Notes: a model not told the origin generated them from the letters alone. Positions 17,431 to 27,486 are shown, counted from the first letter of the stretch. The stretch is 64,000 bases of DNA from Halogeometricum sp. S1BR25-6 (GCF_031624495.1 NZ_JAMQOP010000002.1:124001-188000); one strand, 5' to 3'. Made by a program: numbers and translations.

Positions 17431-18213
17431 ATGGCAGAAGATTTCGAGGTCGAGTTCATCGAACGCGACGACCGGAAGGCTCGCTTCCTCGTCCGCGGGA
17501 TGACCCCCGCGGTCGCGAACGGCATCCGCCGGGCGATGATCGCGGACGTGCCGACGTTCAGTATCGACACCGTCCGGTTCGTCGAGAACTCCTCGGTCAT
17601 GTTCGACGAGATGATCGGTCTGCGCCTCGGCCTCGTTCCGCTGACGACCGACTTGGACGACTTCGAGGAGGGTGACGTCGTCACCCTCGCTCTCGACGTC
17701 GAGGGGCCGGCGACGGCTTACTCGGGCGACATCGAGACGTCCGACGGACTCGTCCACCCGGCCGACCAGAACGTGCCCATCGTCGAACTGAAGGAGGGTC
17801 ACCGCCTCGAACTGGAGGCCGACGCCGTCCTCGGGCGCGGGAAGGAACACGCCAAACACCAGGGCGGCGTGGCCGTCGGCTACCGACATCTCCACCGCAT
17901 CGAGGTCGTCGGCGACGCCAACGAGTTCGACGAGCAGGAGCCGAACATCCTGCGCGGCGTCATCGAGGAACAGGCGGCCGAACACGCCGCCGACGAGGGC
18001 GCGCAGAACGGCGACCTCGTCCCCACCGATGCGTTCGACAACGACCTCACGAAGCGGTACCCCGGAAAGGAGGTCGAAGTCCACGACGTCCCCGGCGCGT
18101 TCGTCTTCCACGTGGAGACTGACGGGTCGTTTACCGTCGAGGAACTCGTTCGGCGCGCCGTCGAGAGCATCTCCGACCGCGCCGCCGAACTCGAAGAGAA
18201 AGTCGCGATATAG
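17431..18213 (+). CDS. rpo3: DNA-directed RNA polymerase subunit Rpo3 (D)
   Basis: 260 residues, homologue of eukaryal Rpb3 and bacterial alpha N-terminal domain, assembling with Rpo11, Rpo10 and Rpo12. [19 protein letters not shown] is the dimerisation motif, and LRLGLVPL follows. No Cys occurs in the protein, so the Fe-S cluster found in some archaeal Rpo3 domain 3 is absent. It sits in the ribosomal cluster and is followed by tRNA-Leu. Confidence 0.96.
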   Translation: MAEDFEVEFIERDDRKARFLVRGMTPAVANGIRRAMIADVPTFSIDTVRFVENSSVMFDEMIGLRLGLVPLTTDLDDFEEGDVVTLALDVEGPATAYSGDIETSDGLVHPADQNVPIVELKEGHRLELEADAVLGRGKEHAKHQGGVAVGYRHLHRIEVVGDANEFDEQEPNILRGVIEEQAAEHAADEGAQNGDLVPTDAFDNDLTKRYPGKEVEVHDVPGAFVFHVETDGSFTVEELVRRAVESISDRAAELEEKVAI

Positions 18214-18374
18214 AACCATGACTGCCCCTCACACCATCCGACGACGACTCGCCGCCCCCGGCGCGCGAGTCGCCCAACCGGCTGCCCTGACGGCCGCGGA
18301 GCCGCGACAACGGCTCGCAGGGAACCGTCGGACCGAAACTGGTTTGAAGGGGCACGCAGTACGTCGGAGTGCGC

Positions 18375-18459
18375 GCAGGGATAGCCAAGTCTGGTCAACG
18401 GCGCGGCGTTCAGGGCGCCGTCCCATAGGGGTCCGCAGGTTCGAATCCTGCTCCCTGCA
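18375..18459 (+). tRNA. tRNA-Leu (anticodon CAG)
   Basis: Class II tRNA: acceptor GCAGGGA/TCCCTGC, discriminator A (leucine identity), anticodon stem CGGCG/CGCCG around TTCAGGG (anticodon CAG), long variable arm, T stem GCAGG/CCTGC. It lies inside the ribosomal/RNA polymerase cluster, 26 nt before rpl18e. The upstream 160 nt after rpo3 hold TTTGAAG as the only weak promoter candidate. Confidence 0.95.
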
Positions 18460-18485
18460 CTCCGTTTTCTCTCAACAGATAGACA

Positions 18486-18836
18486 ATGAGTAAGACTAAC
18501 CCGAGACTCAACAGTCTCATCGCCGAGCTAAAGGCGGCCTCGCGCGACTCCGGAGCCAACGTGTGGCAGGACGTCGCGGACCGTCTGGAGAAGCCCCGGC
18601 GCACCCACGCAGAGGTCAACCTCGGTCGTATCGAACGGTACGCCAAGGAAGACGAGACGGTCATCGTCCCCGGCAAAGTGCTGGGCAGCGGTGTGCTGGA
18701 GAAGAACGTCACTGTCGCGGCTGTCGACTTTTCGTCGTCGGCCCGCAAGAAAATCGAGCAGGTCGGTTCGACGGTGACGCTCGAACAGATCGCAGAACAG
18801 AACCCCGAGGGCTCCGACGTGCGGGTGATCCGATGA
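18486..18836 (+). CDS. rpl18e: Large ribosomal subunit protein eL18
   Basis: 116 residues. [24 protein letters not shown] and the [18 protein letters not shown] stretch are typical of archaeal L18e (related to bacterial L15). The stop overlaps the rpl13 start (ATGA). Opens the second half of the cluster after tRNA-Leu. Confidence 0.96.
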   Translation: MSKTNPRLNSLIAELKAASRDSGANVWQDVADRLEKPRRTHAEVNLGRIERYAKEDETVIVPGKVLGSGVLEKNVTVAAVDFSSSARKKIEQVGSTVTLEQIAEQNPEGSDVRVIR

Positions 18837-19270
18837 GTCTCGCAGAGTTCGACGCCGACGTGGTCGTCGACGCGCGGAACTGCATCATGGGTCGCGTCGC
18901 CAGCGAGGTCGCCCAGAAGGCGCTTGCGGGCGAGAAGGTCGCCATCGTCAACGCCGAGGACACCGTCATCACGGGCTCCGAGGACGACGTAATGAGCGTC
19001 TACCGCAAGCGCGTGGAAGTCGGCTCCGACCAGGGTCCGTACTACCCCAAGCGGCCGGACCGCATCTTCAAGCGCGCCGTCCGCGGGATGGTCCCGTACA
19101 AGACCGACGAGGGCCGCGAAGCGCTCTCGAACGTCCGCGTCTACGTCGGCAACCCGTTCGACGAGGACGGCGACGTCGTCGACGGCACTTCGCTGGACCG
19201 CCTCTCGAACATCAAGTTCATCTCGCTCGGAGAGGTCTCCGAGAAACTGGGTGCTAACGTCACATGGTAA
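18833..19270 (+). CDS. rpl13: Large ribosomal subunit protein uL13
   Basis: 145 residues. [19 protein letters not shown] at the N-terminus and [19 protein letters not shown] are diagnostic. I chose the ATG at 18833 overlapping the rpl18e stop. Its own stop overlaps the rps9 ATG by 7 nt. Early-assembling 50S protein. Confidence 0.96.
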   Translation: MSLAEFDADVVVDARNCIMGRVASEVAQKALAGEKVAIVNAEDTVITGSEDDVMSVYRKRVEVGSDQGPYYPKRPDRIFKRAVRGMVPYKTDEGREALSNVRVYVGNPFDEDGDVVDGTSLDRLSNIKFISLGEVSEKLGANVTW

Positions 19271-19662
19271 CGAATACGTCCGGAAAGAAGAAGACGGCCA
19301 TCGCCCGCGCCACCGTGAGCGAGGGCGAGGGCCGCGTCCGTATCAACTCCCGACCGGTCGAACTGACCGAACCGGAGATGGCCCGCCTGAAGATGCTGGA
19401 ACCGTTCCGCATCGCCGGCGAGGACCTCCGTTCGCAGGTCGACATCGACGTCACCGTGTCCGGCGGCGGTTTCGCCGGGCAGGCCGACGCGACGCGCACG
19501 GCCATCGCGCGCGGTCTGGTGCAGCATCTCAACGACGCGGAACTCCGCGACGCCTACATGGACTTCGACCGCTCGCTCCTGGTGAACGACGTTCGCCAGT
19601 CCGAGTCGAAGAAGTGGGGCGGACCGGGTGCGAGAGCGCGCTACCAGAAGTCCTACCGCTAG
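19264..19662 (+). CDS. rps9: Small ribosomal subunit protein uS9
   Basis: 132 residues. [21 protein letters not shown] and [19 protein letters not shown] are S9 signatures, and the protein ends in the conserved basic tail [10 protein letters not shown], whose terminal Arg contacts P-site tRNA. Overlaps rpl13. Confidence 0.97.
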   Translation: MVTNTSGKKKTAIARATVSEGEGRVRINSRPVELTEPEMARLKMLEPFRIAGEDLRSQVDIDVTVSGGGFAGQADATRTAIARGLVQHLNDAELRDAYMDFDRSLLVNDVRQSESKKWGGPGARARYQKSYR

Positions 19663-19673
19663 GTGATCCAACC

Positions 19674-19868
19674 ATGATGATTCCCGTCCGGTGTTTCACG
19701 TGCGGCAACGTCGTCGGCGAACACTGGGACGAGTTCAAGGCTCGCGCCCGCGAGGGTGACGAAGACCCCGCCGAGGTCCTCGACGAACTCGGCGTCGAGC
19801 GCCACTGCTGTCGGCGCATGATGGTCTCGCACAAAGACCTCGTGGACGTGGTGGCACCGTACCAATAA
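19674..19868 (+). CDS. rpo10: DNA-directed RNA polymerase subunit Rpo10 (N)
   Basis: 64 residues, homologue of eukaryal Rpb10. Zinc ligands are CFTC near the start and the adjacent CC pair in ERHCCRRMM, giving the characteristic CX2C...CC zinc bundle that binds Rpo3. Two consecutive ATGs open the gene; the first (19674) is used here. The stop TAA shares its last base with the next start. Confidence 0.96.
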   Translation: MMIPVRCFTCGNVVGEHWDEFKARAREGDEDPAEVLDELGVERHCCRRMMVSHKDLVDVVAPYQ

Positions 19869-20044
19869 TGCACCAGCGCTACAACCGATACGAGAAGGCA
19901 CGCATCCTCGGCGCGCGAGCGCTGCAGGTGTCGTACGGGGCGCCGGTCCTACTCGACACGGACCAGAGCGAACCCATCCTCATCGCGGCCGAGGAGTACG
20001 ACGCCGGTGTGCTGCCGTTCACGGTCAGACGAGAGGGTAAGTGA
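19868..20044 (+). CDS. rpo6: DNA-directed RNA polymerase subunit Rpo6 (K)
   Basis: Very short gene of 58 residues beginning [19 protein letters not shown], the hallmark of the omega/Rpb6 family: TxYE-like turn followed by a helix that clamps the largest subunit's C-terminus. The start overlaps the rpo10 stop by one base (TAATG), and its TGA stop is 2 nt before the enolase ATG at 20047. It lacks the long acidic N-terminal tail of eukaryal Rpb6, as usual in archaea. Confidence 0.93.
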   Translation: MHQRYNRYEKARILGARALQVSYGAPVLLDTDQSEPILIAAEEYDAGVLPFTVRREGK

Positions 20045-20046
20045 AC

Positions 20047-21252
20047 ATGACACTCATCACCGACGTACGGCTCCGACGCGTCCTCGACTCTCGGGGCAAC
20101 CCGACCGTCGAGGCGGACGTACTCACCGAGTCGGGCGGCTTCGGCCGCGCGGCCGCGCCCAGCGGCGCGAGCACCGGCGAGTACGAGGCTATCGAACTCC
20201 CGCCGTCGGAGGCCATCGCGGCCGCCCGGCGCCACGCCATCCCGCGCCTCGTCGACGAGGTGTACGCGGGCAATCAGCGCGAGGTCGACGGGGCCCTGCG
20301 CGCCGCGGACGGGACGGACAACTTCTCGGAGGTCGGCGCCAACAGCGCCGTCGCCATCTCGATGGCGGCCGGGAAGGCCGGCGCCGACGTGCTCGGTGCA
20401 CCCCTGTACCAGCATCTCGGCGGCGCGTTCCGCGGTGAGAACTTCCCGACGCCGCTCGGCAACGTCGTCGGCGGCGGCGAACACGCGAAGGAGGCCACGC
20501 ACATCCAGGAGTTCCTCTCCGCGCCGGTCGGCGCGCCGAGCGTCTCCGAGGCCATCTTCGCCAACGCCGCGGTCCACGCCCGCATCTCCGAGATACTCGA
20601 CGACCGCGACGTCCCCGCCGCGAAGGGCGACGAGGGCGCGTGGGCGCCGCCCATCTCGGACGCCGAGGCGTTCGAGGTGGTCGACGAGGCCGTCTCCGAC
20701 GTGGAGGACGACCTCGGGTTCGAGATCGGATTCGGTCTCGACATCGCAGCGGCCGAACTGTACGACGAGGACGAGGGCGGCTACGTCTTCGGCGACGAGG
20801 TGAAGTCGACCGACGAGATGGTCGACTACGTCGCCGAGATGGTCCACGAGTACGACCTCGTCTACGTCGAGGACCCCCTCGACGAGAACGACTACGAGGG
20901 CTTCGCGGAACTGACCGAGCGGGTGGGCGAGCAGACGCTCGTCTGCGGCGACGACCTGTTCGTCACCAACGTCGAACGCCTGCAGGACGGCATCGACGTG
21001 GGCGCCGCGAACTCCATCCTCATCAAGCCGAACCAGATCGGCACCCTCTCGGACGCCTTCGACGCCGTCGAACTCGCCGTCCGGAACAACTACGACGCGG
21101 TTATCTCGCACCGTTCCGGCGAGACGGAGGACACCACCATCGCACACCTCGCCGTCGCGACCGACGCCGCCTTCATCAAGACGGGGGCGGTGCAGGGCGA
21201 GCGAACAGCTAAACTGAACGAACTCATCCGCATCGCGGACGACGCAGTATGA
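20047..21252 (+). CDS. eno: Enolase (phosphopyruvate hydratase)
   Basis: 401 residues. Interconverts 2-phosphoglycerate and phosphoenolpyruvate. N-terminal [15 protein letters not shown], mobile loop [10 protein letters not shown], and the metal/catalytic barrel segments [18 protein letters not shown] and [20 protein letters not shown] are seen, ending with [19 protein letters not shown] use ATG 20047 over a GTG two codons upstream that overlaps rpo6. Enolase between Rpo6 and S2 is a conserved archaeal arrangement. Confidence 0.96.
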   Translation: MTLITDVRLRRVLDSRGNPTVEADVLTESGGFGRAAAPSGASTGEYEAIELPPSEAIAAARRHAIPRLVDEVYAGNQREVDGALRAADGTDNFSEVGANSAVAISMAAGKAGADVLGAPLYQHLGGAFRGENFPTPLGNVVGGGEHAKEATHIQEFLSAPVGAPSVSEAIFANAAVHARISEILDDRDVPAAKGDEGAWAPPISDAEAFEVVDEAVSDVEDDLGFEIGFGLDIAAAELYDEDEGGYVFGDEVKSTDEMVDYVAEMVHEYDLVYVEDPLDENDYEGFAELTERVGEQTLVCGDDLFVTNVERLQDGIDVGAANSILIKPNQIGTLSDAFDAVELAVRNNYDAVISHRSGETEDTTIAHLAVATDAAFIKTGAVQGERTAKLNELIRIADDAV

Positions 21253-22082
21253 CAGACAACGACAACGAAGCGGTCGAAGTCGTCGACGAGGACGTCGCGG
21301 AGGCCGAAGACGCCGACGCCGACGCCGCCGAGACGACCGAGGCCGAGACGACCGAAGAAGAAGTCGCCGAGGCCGACGAAGCCGACGCCGAAGCCGAAAC
21401 CGAGGAGGCTCCGGCGAAGGACGTGGCCGAGGCCGAAACGCTCGAGGAAGACGAGGAGGACGCCGGACCGGCGTTCGACGAAGACGTCATGCCGGACGAG
21501 GAGGCCGACCTCCTCATCCCCGTCGAGGACTACCTCGCCGCCGGGGTCCACATCGGGACCCAGCAGAAGACGAAGGACATGGAGCGGTTCATCCACCGCG
21601 TCCGCGACGACGGTCTGTACGTCCTCGACGTGAGCCAGACGGACTCGCGTATCCGCACCGCCGCGGACTTCCTCGCGAACTACGACCCCGAGCAGATTCT
21701 GGTCACGAGTTCGCGCCAGTACGGTCGGTTCCCGGCCAAGAAGTTCGCCGACGCCGTCGGCGCCCGCGCCCGCACGGGCCGGTTCATTCCGGGCACGCTG
21801 ACGAACCCCGACTACGCCGGCTACATCGAACCCGACGTGGTCGTCGTCACTGACCCCATCGGCGACGCGCAGGCGGTCAAGGAGGCCATCACGGTCGGCA
21901 TCCCTGTCATCGCCATGTGCGACTCGAACAACCAGCTCTCGAACGTCGACCTCGTCGTCCCGACGAACAACAAGGGTCGACGCGCCCTGTCGGTCGTCTA
22001 CTGGCTGCTCGCCAACGAGACGCTCGACCGCCGCGGCACCGACCAGGTGTACGCGCTGGAAGACTTCGAGGCCGAAGTCTAA
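21249..22082 (+). CDS. rps2: Small ribosomal subunit protein uS2
   Basis: 277 residues, starting within the eno stop (ATGA). The first ~85 residues are an extreme Glu/Ala/Asp tail, after which the S2 fold begins: [21 protein letters not shown], then the nucleotide-fold segments [19 protein letters not shown] and [37 protein letters not shown]. The acidic extension is unusually long even for a halophile. Last gene of the cluster. Confidence 0.96.
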   Translation: MTDNDNEAVEVVDEDVAEAEDADADAAETTEAETTEEEVAEADEADAEAETEEAPAKDVAEAETLEEDEEDAGPAFDEDVMPDEEADLLIPVEDYLAAGVHIGTQQKTKDMERFIHRVRDDGLYVLDVSQTDSRIRTAADFLANYDPEQILVTSSRQYGRFPAKKFADAVGARARTGRFIPGTLTNPDYAGYIEPDVVVVTDPIGDAQAVKEAITVGIPVIAMCDSNNQLSNVDLVVPTNNKGRRALSVVYWLLANETLDRRGTDQVYALEDFEAEV

Positions 22083-22143
22083 CTCCGACCACGCGACCGA
22101 CGACGATTCCGATTCCTCTTTCTCTCGCCCGCCGAGCGACCGC

Positions 22144-22992
22144 TCAGTCCGACCGTTCGACCACGCCGAGTCGCCCCGCGAATCGCTCGTGGTCGAACCA
22201 CGCCGCGCGCGCCCCGTCCCCGCGTCCGAACGCGAACGGGTCGCCGAGCGAGAAGCGCTCGCGGGCCGCCTCGAAGTCGTCGACCCCGAGGAGGTACGCG
22301 CACGGCCCCTCCCCGACCGTCTCGAGTCGCTTCCGGAGCGGTCCGTCCGCCCCCGTCCCCGCCTCCGCGAGGGCGACGGGGGCGCCGGGACAGACGCGCA
22401 GGCGGTCGAACGGACCGGCGGCGTCGACGGGCGTCGGCAGGCGGTGCCGCCGGGTCAGGAGGTCCGCGGACGCGTCGGCGTCGTCGACGGCGAGGACGAC
22501 GGCGGCGGTGCCGACTAGGGGCGAGTCGAGGAGGTCGGGGTCGGGCGTCGTTCGGTAGGAGCGAGGCGTCCGGTCGGAGACGAGAAACGGGAGTCGTTCG
22601 TCGCCGTCGGGGCCCTCGAAGCACATGTCCCACTCGACGCGCGTCCCGTTCGGACGGACCCGCGAGCCCTCGTGCGGACCGTCGACGCGGACGCCGCGGT
22701 CGATGGCCGCTTTCGCCGCCGCGGCCGCGTCGGGCACGTCGAGACACCACCCCGCGGGGCCGGCGTCCGCGGCGAGGTGTGCGGGCCAGAATCCGGCGTC
22801 CGCGGGGTCGGTTCCCTCCGTCGGGGCGACGAGTTCGAGGTAGGAGCCGTCGGGGAGGCCGACGACGGCCATGTGCGTCGTTCCGGTTCCGTGCGGGCCG
22901 CCGTACGCCGTGGGGAGGCCGACGGTCTCGGCGACCGCTCGCAGGTCGTCGAGGTCGAGGCCGCTGAAGGCGACGTGGTCGATGGTGAGCAC
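22144..22992 (-). CDS. Glyoxalase-like (VOC superfamily) protein
   Basis: 282 residues. It begins VLTIDHVAFSGLDLDDLRA, the opening beta-alpha of a vicinal-oxygen-chelate module, and contains a second such module in the C-terminal half (VVLAVDDADASADLLTRRH...). Similar to Glyoxalase-like_3 proteins. Metal ligands are plausible (His4 region, GSYLELVAP Glu) but substrate is unknown. I chose the GTG at 22992, since the nine residues upstream look non-homologous. Confidence 0.7.
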   Translation of the reverse strand: MLTIDHVAFSGLDLDDLRAVAETVGLPTAYGGPHGTGTTHMAVVGLPDGSYLELVAPTEGTDPADAGFWPAHLAADAGPAGWCLDVPDAAAAAKAAIDRGVRVDGPHEGSRVRPNGTRVEWDMCFEGPDGDERLPFLVSDRTPRSYRTTPDPDLLDSPLVGTAAVVLAVDDADASADLLTRRHRLPTPVDAAGPFDRLRVCPGAPVALAEAGTGADGPLRKRLETVGEGPCAYLLGVDDFEAARERFSLGDPFAFGRGDGARAAWFDHERFAGRLGVVERSD

Positions 22993-23133
22993 GCCTCGCC
23001 ACTCGACGCGAGCGGGCATAAACGGGACGGAGCGACGGGGCGCCGAGAACCGGCCGCGTCGGCGCTCAAACCGCCCTCCCGCGGGTCGGACTGCCAGAAC
23101 AAGGGTTTTGTCTCCCCACCTCTACCGTCCTGT

Positions 23134-24114
23134 ATGGATATCCTCCGTAGCGTCCACGCGGTCGCGACCGCTTCGGGCGACGGCACCGGGACCGGCGCCA
23201 TCGATTGGGTCGCCGTCGCCGACGCCGCGAAGAACGTGACCGACCCCGGCGATATCGCGCTCTCCGATGCCGACCGCGAGGGGTACGCGACGGACGTGCG
23301 CGACGCCCGCCGCCGCCTCCGCGACGTGGGCGACGTCGAGTTCGACCTCCCAGACACCGTCGAGGTGCAGAGCCGCCACCACTGGATCGACGCGAACATC
23401 CGGACGTTCGAGCGCGTGATGCGACCCATCGAGGAGCGCGGCCGCGTCACCCTCCCCGGCGTCACCCGCGTCGTCAACACCGGGACGATGGCGTTCATGC
23501 TGTCGTTCCTCGGCAAGAACGTCCTCGGGCAGTACGACCCCCTCCTCCTCGCCGAGGACGACGAGGAGCACGGCCTCTACTTCGTTCACCCGAACATCGT
23601 CGCGGCGTCGGAGTCGCTCGACGTCGATCTCGACCGCTTCCGGCGCTGGATCGCCTTCCACGAGGTGTCGCACGCCGCCGAGTTCGGCGCGGCCCCGTGG
23701 CTCTCAGAGCACCTCGAAACCCGGATGCAGGACGGTCTCGACGCCCTCGCCGACGGGCAGTTCGACCGCGAGGCGTTCTCGGACCTCGACACCGCGATGA
23801 CGGCCGTCGAGGGGTACGCGGAACTCCTGATGGACCGCGCGTTCGACGAGGAGTACGAGGACCTCCGGGAGAAACTCGACGCCCGCCGCAAGGGCGGCGG
23901 CCCCGTCGCCCGCCTCGCCCGCCGCCTCCTCGGCCTCGGGATGAAGCGCCGCCAGTACGAACGCGGCGCGCGGTTCTTCGAGACCGTCGCGGACGAACGC
24001 GGCGTCGCCGCCGCCTCGACCGTGTGGGAGCGCCCGGAGAACCTCCCGACCGAGGAGGAACTGGAGAACCCCTGGAAGTGGATCGCTCGGGTGAACCCCG
24101 AGTCGCGGCTGTAA
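23134..24114 (+). CDS. Zinc-dependent metalloprotease-like protein (DUF2342, F420-associated type)
   Basis: 326 residues. HEVSH at residues 176-180 is the zincin HExxH motif, within the family context FHEVSHAAEFGAAPWL; FVHPNIV and RVVNTGTMAFMLSFLGKN lie before it. I recognise it as the DUF2342/TIGR03624 family found with coenzyme F420 genes in actinobacteria and archaea; actual peptidase activity is unproven. No signal peptide, so cytoplasmic. Ends two bases before the convergent histidine kinase gene. Confidence 0.8.
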   Translation: MDILRSVHAVATASGDGTGTGAIDWVAVADAAKNVTDPGDIALSDADREGYATDVRDARRRLRDVGDVEFDLPDTVEVQSRHHWIDANIRTFERVMRPIEERGRVTLPGVTRVVNTGTMAFMLSFLGKNVLGQYDPLLLAEDDEEHGLYFVHPNIVAASESLDVDLDRFRRWIAFHEVSHAAEFGAAPWLSEHLETRMQDGLDALADGQFDREAFSDLDTAMTAVEGYAELLMDRAFDEEYEDLREKLDARRKGGGPVARLARRLLGLGMKRRQYERGARFFETVADERGVAAASTVWERPENLPTEEELENPWKWIARVNPESRL

Positions 24115-24116
24115 CG

Positions 24117-26510
24117 TCAGCCCACGACGTCGACGCCCGTGATGTCGAACCGCGCGCCGCCCTCCGCGCTCTCGGTCACGCGAATCTCCCAGCCGTGGGC
24201 GTCGGCAATCTCGCGGACGATGGCGAGTCCGTACCCGGTTCCGTCCCGGTCCGTCGAGTAGCCGTGCTCGAACACGCGGTCGCGGTTCTCCGGCGGAATC
24301 CCCGGCCCGTCGTCCGCCACGTAGAAGCCGTCGGGTAGGTCGCCGACCGTGACGGTCACCGACCGGCCGCCGCTCTCGGCCTCGTGAGACGCGGTCTCAC
24401 TGCTCGTGGAACCGTGTTCCACGCTGTCTCCGGGAGCGGAGCGACCGGAGGCCTGTCGAGCACCGTGCTCGACAGCGTTCCGGACGAGGTTCTCGAACAG
24501 TTGCCGGAGCCGCGTCCCGTCTGCACGAACCGTCTGCTCGGTCTCGACTCGGAGCGTCGCGTCGGCCGTCGGAACGTTCATCCACGACTGCTCGACGACC
24601 GAGGCGAGTTCGACGGCCGAGAGGTCGTCGATGACGTCCCCCGACCGAGCCAGCATGAGCAGGTCGTCGATGAGCCCGTTCATCCGTTTGAGCGAGCGCC
24701 GCGCGGGTGCGAGGTGGTCCAGGTCCTCGGTTTGTTCGGCCAACTCGACCGACCCCATCGCCACGCTCAGCGGGTTCCGCAGGTCGTGCGAGACGATGGA
24801 GGCGAACCGCTCCAGCCGACCGTTCTGCCGCTGCAACCGCTCGTTCGCCCGCTGGCGCTGCAGCTCCGAGCTCACCCAGCGGCTCATCAGGTCGACGAGC
24901 GTCACCTCCCACTCGGAGAACGGCTCTCTCCGAGGTTCCGTATCGTAGAAGCAGAACGTGCCGTAGACGCCGTCGTCGACGAACACCGGCGTTCCGAGGT
25001 AACAGGAGATGCCCCACTCGGTGAAGCCCGCTCGGTCCGTCTCCTCCGGCGCGTCGCGCTCGATGTTCTCGAGAACGAGCGTCTTCTCGGTCGCCGCGGC
25101 GATTTCGCAGTTGGTCGCCGACAGCGGCACGATATCCCCTTCGGAGATGCTGTCGTCGGCCGCATCGACCACCTCGAAGCGGTACTCCTCGCCCCGAATC
25201 CGCGACAGCGTCCCGTAGCCGACTCCCAGTTGCGCGCGACCGAGCGCGAGGAGCCCCCGGACCTGTTCGTCGAACGATAGCTCCGGGTCGGCGGTTATCT
25301 CGTACATCTCGCGGAGGACGCGTTCGCGCGTCCGTCGGTCGGTGATGTCGCGGTCGGAGACGATTATCTCGGTTACCTCCCCGTCGTCGTTCGTCACCGG
25401 TCTGAACACGCCGCTGACGGTACGGTGCCCGTCGGCGCCGACGATTTCGGCCTCGAACGGGACGTACTCTCCGGACGCCGCGCGGTCGACCCACCGCTGG
25501 ACGTCCTCGCGGAGGGAGTCGTCGTCCCCCCACCACGGCGCCTCGCGGAACGGCGTCCCCAGCACCGCCTCGCGGTCGGCGTCGATGTACTCCATGGCGG
25601 TCCGGTTGACGTCGAGGACCGTCCCGTCGGGGGTGAGCAACCCCACGAGGACGTTCGGGTCCTCGAACACCGCCTCGTACTGGCGCTCCGCGCGGGCGAG
25701 CTCCTCCTCGCGGGTCCGACGGTACGTGATATCTCGGGTCGACCCGCCGACGTGCGTGACCCGCCCCTCGGCGTCGGTTATCGGTTCCCCTTTCACCCAG
25801 ACGTAGCGGCCGTAGCCTTCGGCTTCGTTGACGCGGTACTCGACGTCGACCGCCCGTCCGTTCGAGAGGGCCTCCATGGACCGCTCGACCCGTTCTCGGT
25901 CCTCGGGGTGCACCGCGTCGAGAAACGCGCGGGAGTCCTCCCGAAGGGTCGCGAGCGATTGCCCGTACACCGTCTCGTAGGAGTCCGTGATGAACACCAG
26001 TTCGCTCCAGTCGCGGGAGAACAACCAGAGCACGTCGTCGGTGCGGTCGACCAGTTCGGCGAACAGGTGCTGTATTTCGTTCATCGAGGTCCGCGCGCGG
26101 TCGCGTTCGACCACGTTGGCGATGCGGTTCGCGAGCACCGCGTAGTGGTCGGTGCCGGACTCCTTCTGGAGGTAGTCCGTCGCGCCGGCCGTGATGGCCT
26201 CGCTGGCCACCTCCTCGGACCCCCGCCCGGTGTAGAGGATGAAGGGGAGGTCCGGGCGCGTCGAGCGGATGGTTTCGAGGAAGTCGATGCCGGTGCGTTC
26301 GGGCATCTCGTAGTCCGAGACGACGCAGTCGAACGTCTCCTCGGCGAGTCGGTCCAGTCCCTCCTCGACGCTCGCCGCCGTCTCGACCGTCAGTCGGTCG
26401 TCCGCCCGTTCGAGGAACGCCGCGACCAGTTCGCCGAGGTCCGGCGCGTCGTCGACGTGGAGGACCCGAATCCGGTCGGTCGACGGCGATACCCCCGCGA
26501 ACTCGTTCAT
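24117..26510 (-). CDS. Hybrid sensor protein: receiver-PAS-PAS-GAF-histidine kinase
   Basis: 797 residues and soluble. A response-regulator receiver fills about 14-130 (acidic pair Asp20-Asp21, phospho-acceptor Asp66 in VVSDYEMP, Lys116). PAS domains occupy roughly 150-265 and 275-395 (both with the PAC end SxRDIT), a GAF domain about 405-550, HisKA near 560-640 with His575 in SHDLRNP, and HATPase to the end (NLVRNAVEHG, DDGPGIPP, GYGLAIV). With the receiver at the front and no membrane helix, it likely receives phosphate from a partner and senses an internal ligand or redox cue. No response regulator lies nearby. Confidence 0.9.
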   Translation of the reverse strand: MNEFAGVSPSTDRIRVLHVDDAPDLGELVAAFLERADDRLTVETAASVEEGLDRLAEETFDCVVSDYEMPERTGIDFLETIRSTRPDLPFILYTGRGSEEVASEAITAGATDYLQKESGTDHYAVLANRIANVVERDRARTSMNEIQHLFAELVDRTDDVLWLFSRDWSELVFITDSYETVYGQSLATLREDSRAFLDAVHPEDRERVERSMEALSNGRAVDVEYRVNEAEGYGRYVWVKGEPITDAEGRVTHVGGSTRDITYRRTREEELARAERQYEAVFEDPNVLVGLLTPDGTVLDVNRTAMEYIDADREAVLGTPFREAPWWGDDDSLREDVQRWVDRAASGEYVPFEAEIVGADGHRTVSGVFRPVTNDDGEVTEIIVSDRDITDRRTRERVLREMYEITADPELSFDEQVRGLLALGRAQLGVGYGTLSRIRGEEYRFEVVDAADDSISEGDIVPLSATNCEIAAATEKTLVLENIERDAPEETDRAGFTEWGISCYLGTPVFVDDGVYGTFCFYDTEPRREPFSEWEVTLVDLMSRWVSSELQRQRANERLQRQNGRLERFASIVSHDLRNPLSVAMGSVELAEQTEDLDHLAPARRSLKRMNGLIDDLLMLARSGDVIDDLSAVELASVVEQSWMNVPTADATLRVETEQTVRADGTRLRQLFENLVRNAVEHGARQASGRSAPGDSVEHGSTSSETASHEAESGGRSVTVTVGDLPDGFYVADDGPGIPPENRDRVFEHGYSTDRDGTGYGLAIVREIADAHGWEIRVTESAEGGARFDITGVDVVG

Positions 26511-26778
26511 CGGTCGGTCGCCTCGGGAGTCGACCCCGTAGAGCCTTCGGACGCGGCGGTTCGGGGATATATGTTAGTTGTCATCTGTTGGTAACTCGGC
26601 GTCGAAACGGGTCGCAGCGCCCGGTCGAGGCGGATTCGGGCGACGGAGCGACCCGGCCCCCTCCGGACGGCGAGACGGTCGCCCCGTTTGTTCGTTCCCA
26701 GGCGCTTCCGGACGCTGTCGGATAAACGTTCGTCTCGGGAAGCATCGCGGGCCCCCCCCGTCGGCCGGCGCCCGTCGC

Positions 26779-27003
26779 TCATCGACTGCGGCCGCGGTTC
26801 GTCGTCGCCAGGAAGTCGGCCCACCACCGGACGAGAAAGAAGATGAGGAGAAGGCCGACGAGCAGTCCGCCGAGGAAGCCACCGCCGACGAAGGCGAGAG
26901 AGCCGCCGGCCTGGACCGCGACCAGCGCGCCCGAGACGGCGACGAGGAGGACGAACCCGACCTTCAACCGGGCGCTCGCGGTCTCCCGTTCCTCGTCGGT
27001 CAT
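26779..27003 (-). CDS. Small two-helix membrane protein
   Basis: 74 residues: acidic head, hydrophobic segment VGFVLLVAVSGALVAVQAG, then LAFVGGGFLGGLLVGLLLIFFLV and a basic tail NRGRSR. Start placed at the ATG preceding TDEERE; another ATG five codons upstream abuts the stop of the preceding gene. Probably co-transcribed with the SnoaL-like gene. The 268 nt separating it from the kinase gene hold no gene that I can see, only an ATATAT-type promoter candidate for the kinase. Confidence 0.6.
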   Translation of the reverse strand: MTDEERETASARLKVGFVLLVAVSGALVAVQAGGSLAFVGGGFLGGLLVGLLLIFFLVRWWADFLATTNRGRSR

Positions 27004-27018
27004 GCTCGGTCCGACCAT

Positions 27019-27486
27019 TCAGCCGTCCTCCGGGTCGTGCGCGACGCTCACGTGCATCCCCAGAAACACCCACTCCTCGGAGTCGCCGCCCGTCCCGGCG
27101 TCGGGTCCGCCTCCGTCGTCCCCGTCGGTTCCGTCGGTTCCCTCGCTCGCACCGTCGGCCGCGGGACGCCGTTCGAGGGTCCCGCTCCACCGCGTGTCGA
27201 ACTCGCGGTCCGCGCCCGCCTCGGTGTCGGTCCACGCCATCCGAACGTCGTCGGCGAAGGCGGCGTGGTCGTCGCGTTCGACGACGCGTAGGTCGCCGCT
27301 CTCCACGGTCCAGTCCGTCGTCGTCCGGGTCTGCTCGCGGAGTCCCTCGGCGACCGCGTCGTAGCCGACGAGCGTCTCGCCCACCCCGAACTTCGTCACC
27401 GCCTCGGATTCCGCGAAGTAGGGGTACAGCGGCTCTCCGCGGCGAAGGGCTTCGTAGTAGTCCTCGACGGTCGCCCGTGCGCTCAT
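27019..27486 (-). CDS. SnoaL/NTF2-like fold protein
   Basis: 155 residues. The N-terminal SARATVEDYYEALRRGEPLYPYF and GYDAVAEGLREQTRTTTDW segments, followed by strands ending in EWVFLGMHVSVAH, fit an NTF2-like cone fold used as ligand pocket or dimer domain. Residues about 110-140 are a Gly/Asp/Thr low-complexity insertion. Function unknown. Confidence 0.6.
   Translation of the reverse strand: MSARATVEDYYEALRRGEPLYPYFAESEAVTKFGVGETLVGYDAVAEGLREQTRTTTDWTVESGDLRVVERDDHAAFADDVRMAWTDTEAGADREFDTRWSGTLERRPAADGASEGTDGTDGDDGGGPDAGTGGDSEEWVFLGMHVSVAHDPEDG

Noticed and set aside
26511-26778. Hidden small gene or ncRNA in the spacer after the histidine kinase
   Set aside because: Only short out-of-frame stretches with poor composition and no recognisable structure, apart from an ATATAT promoter candidate.
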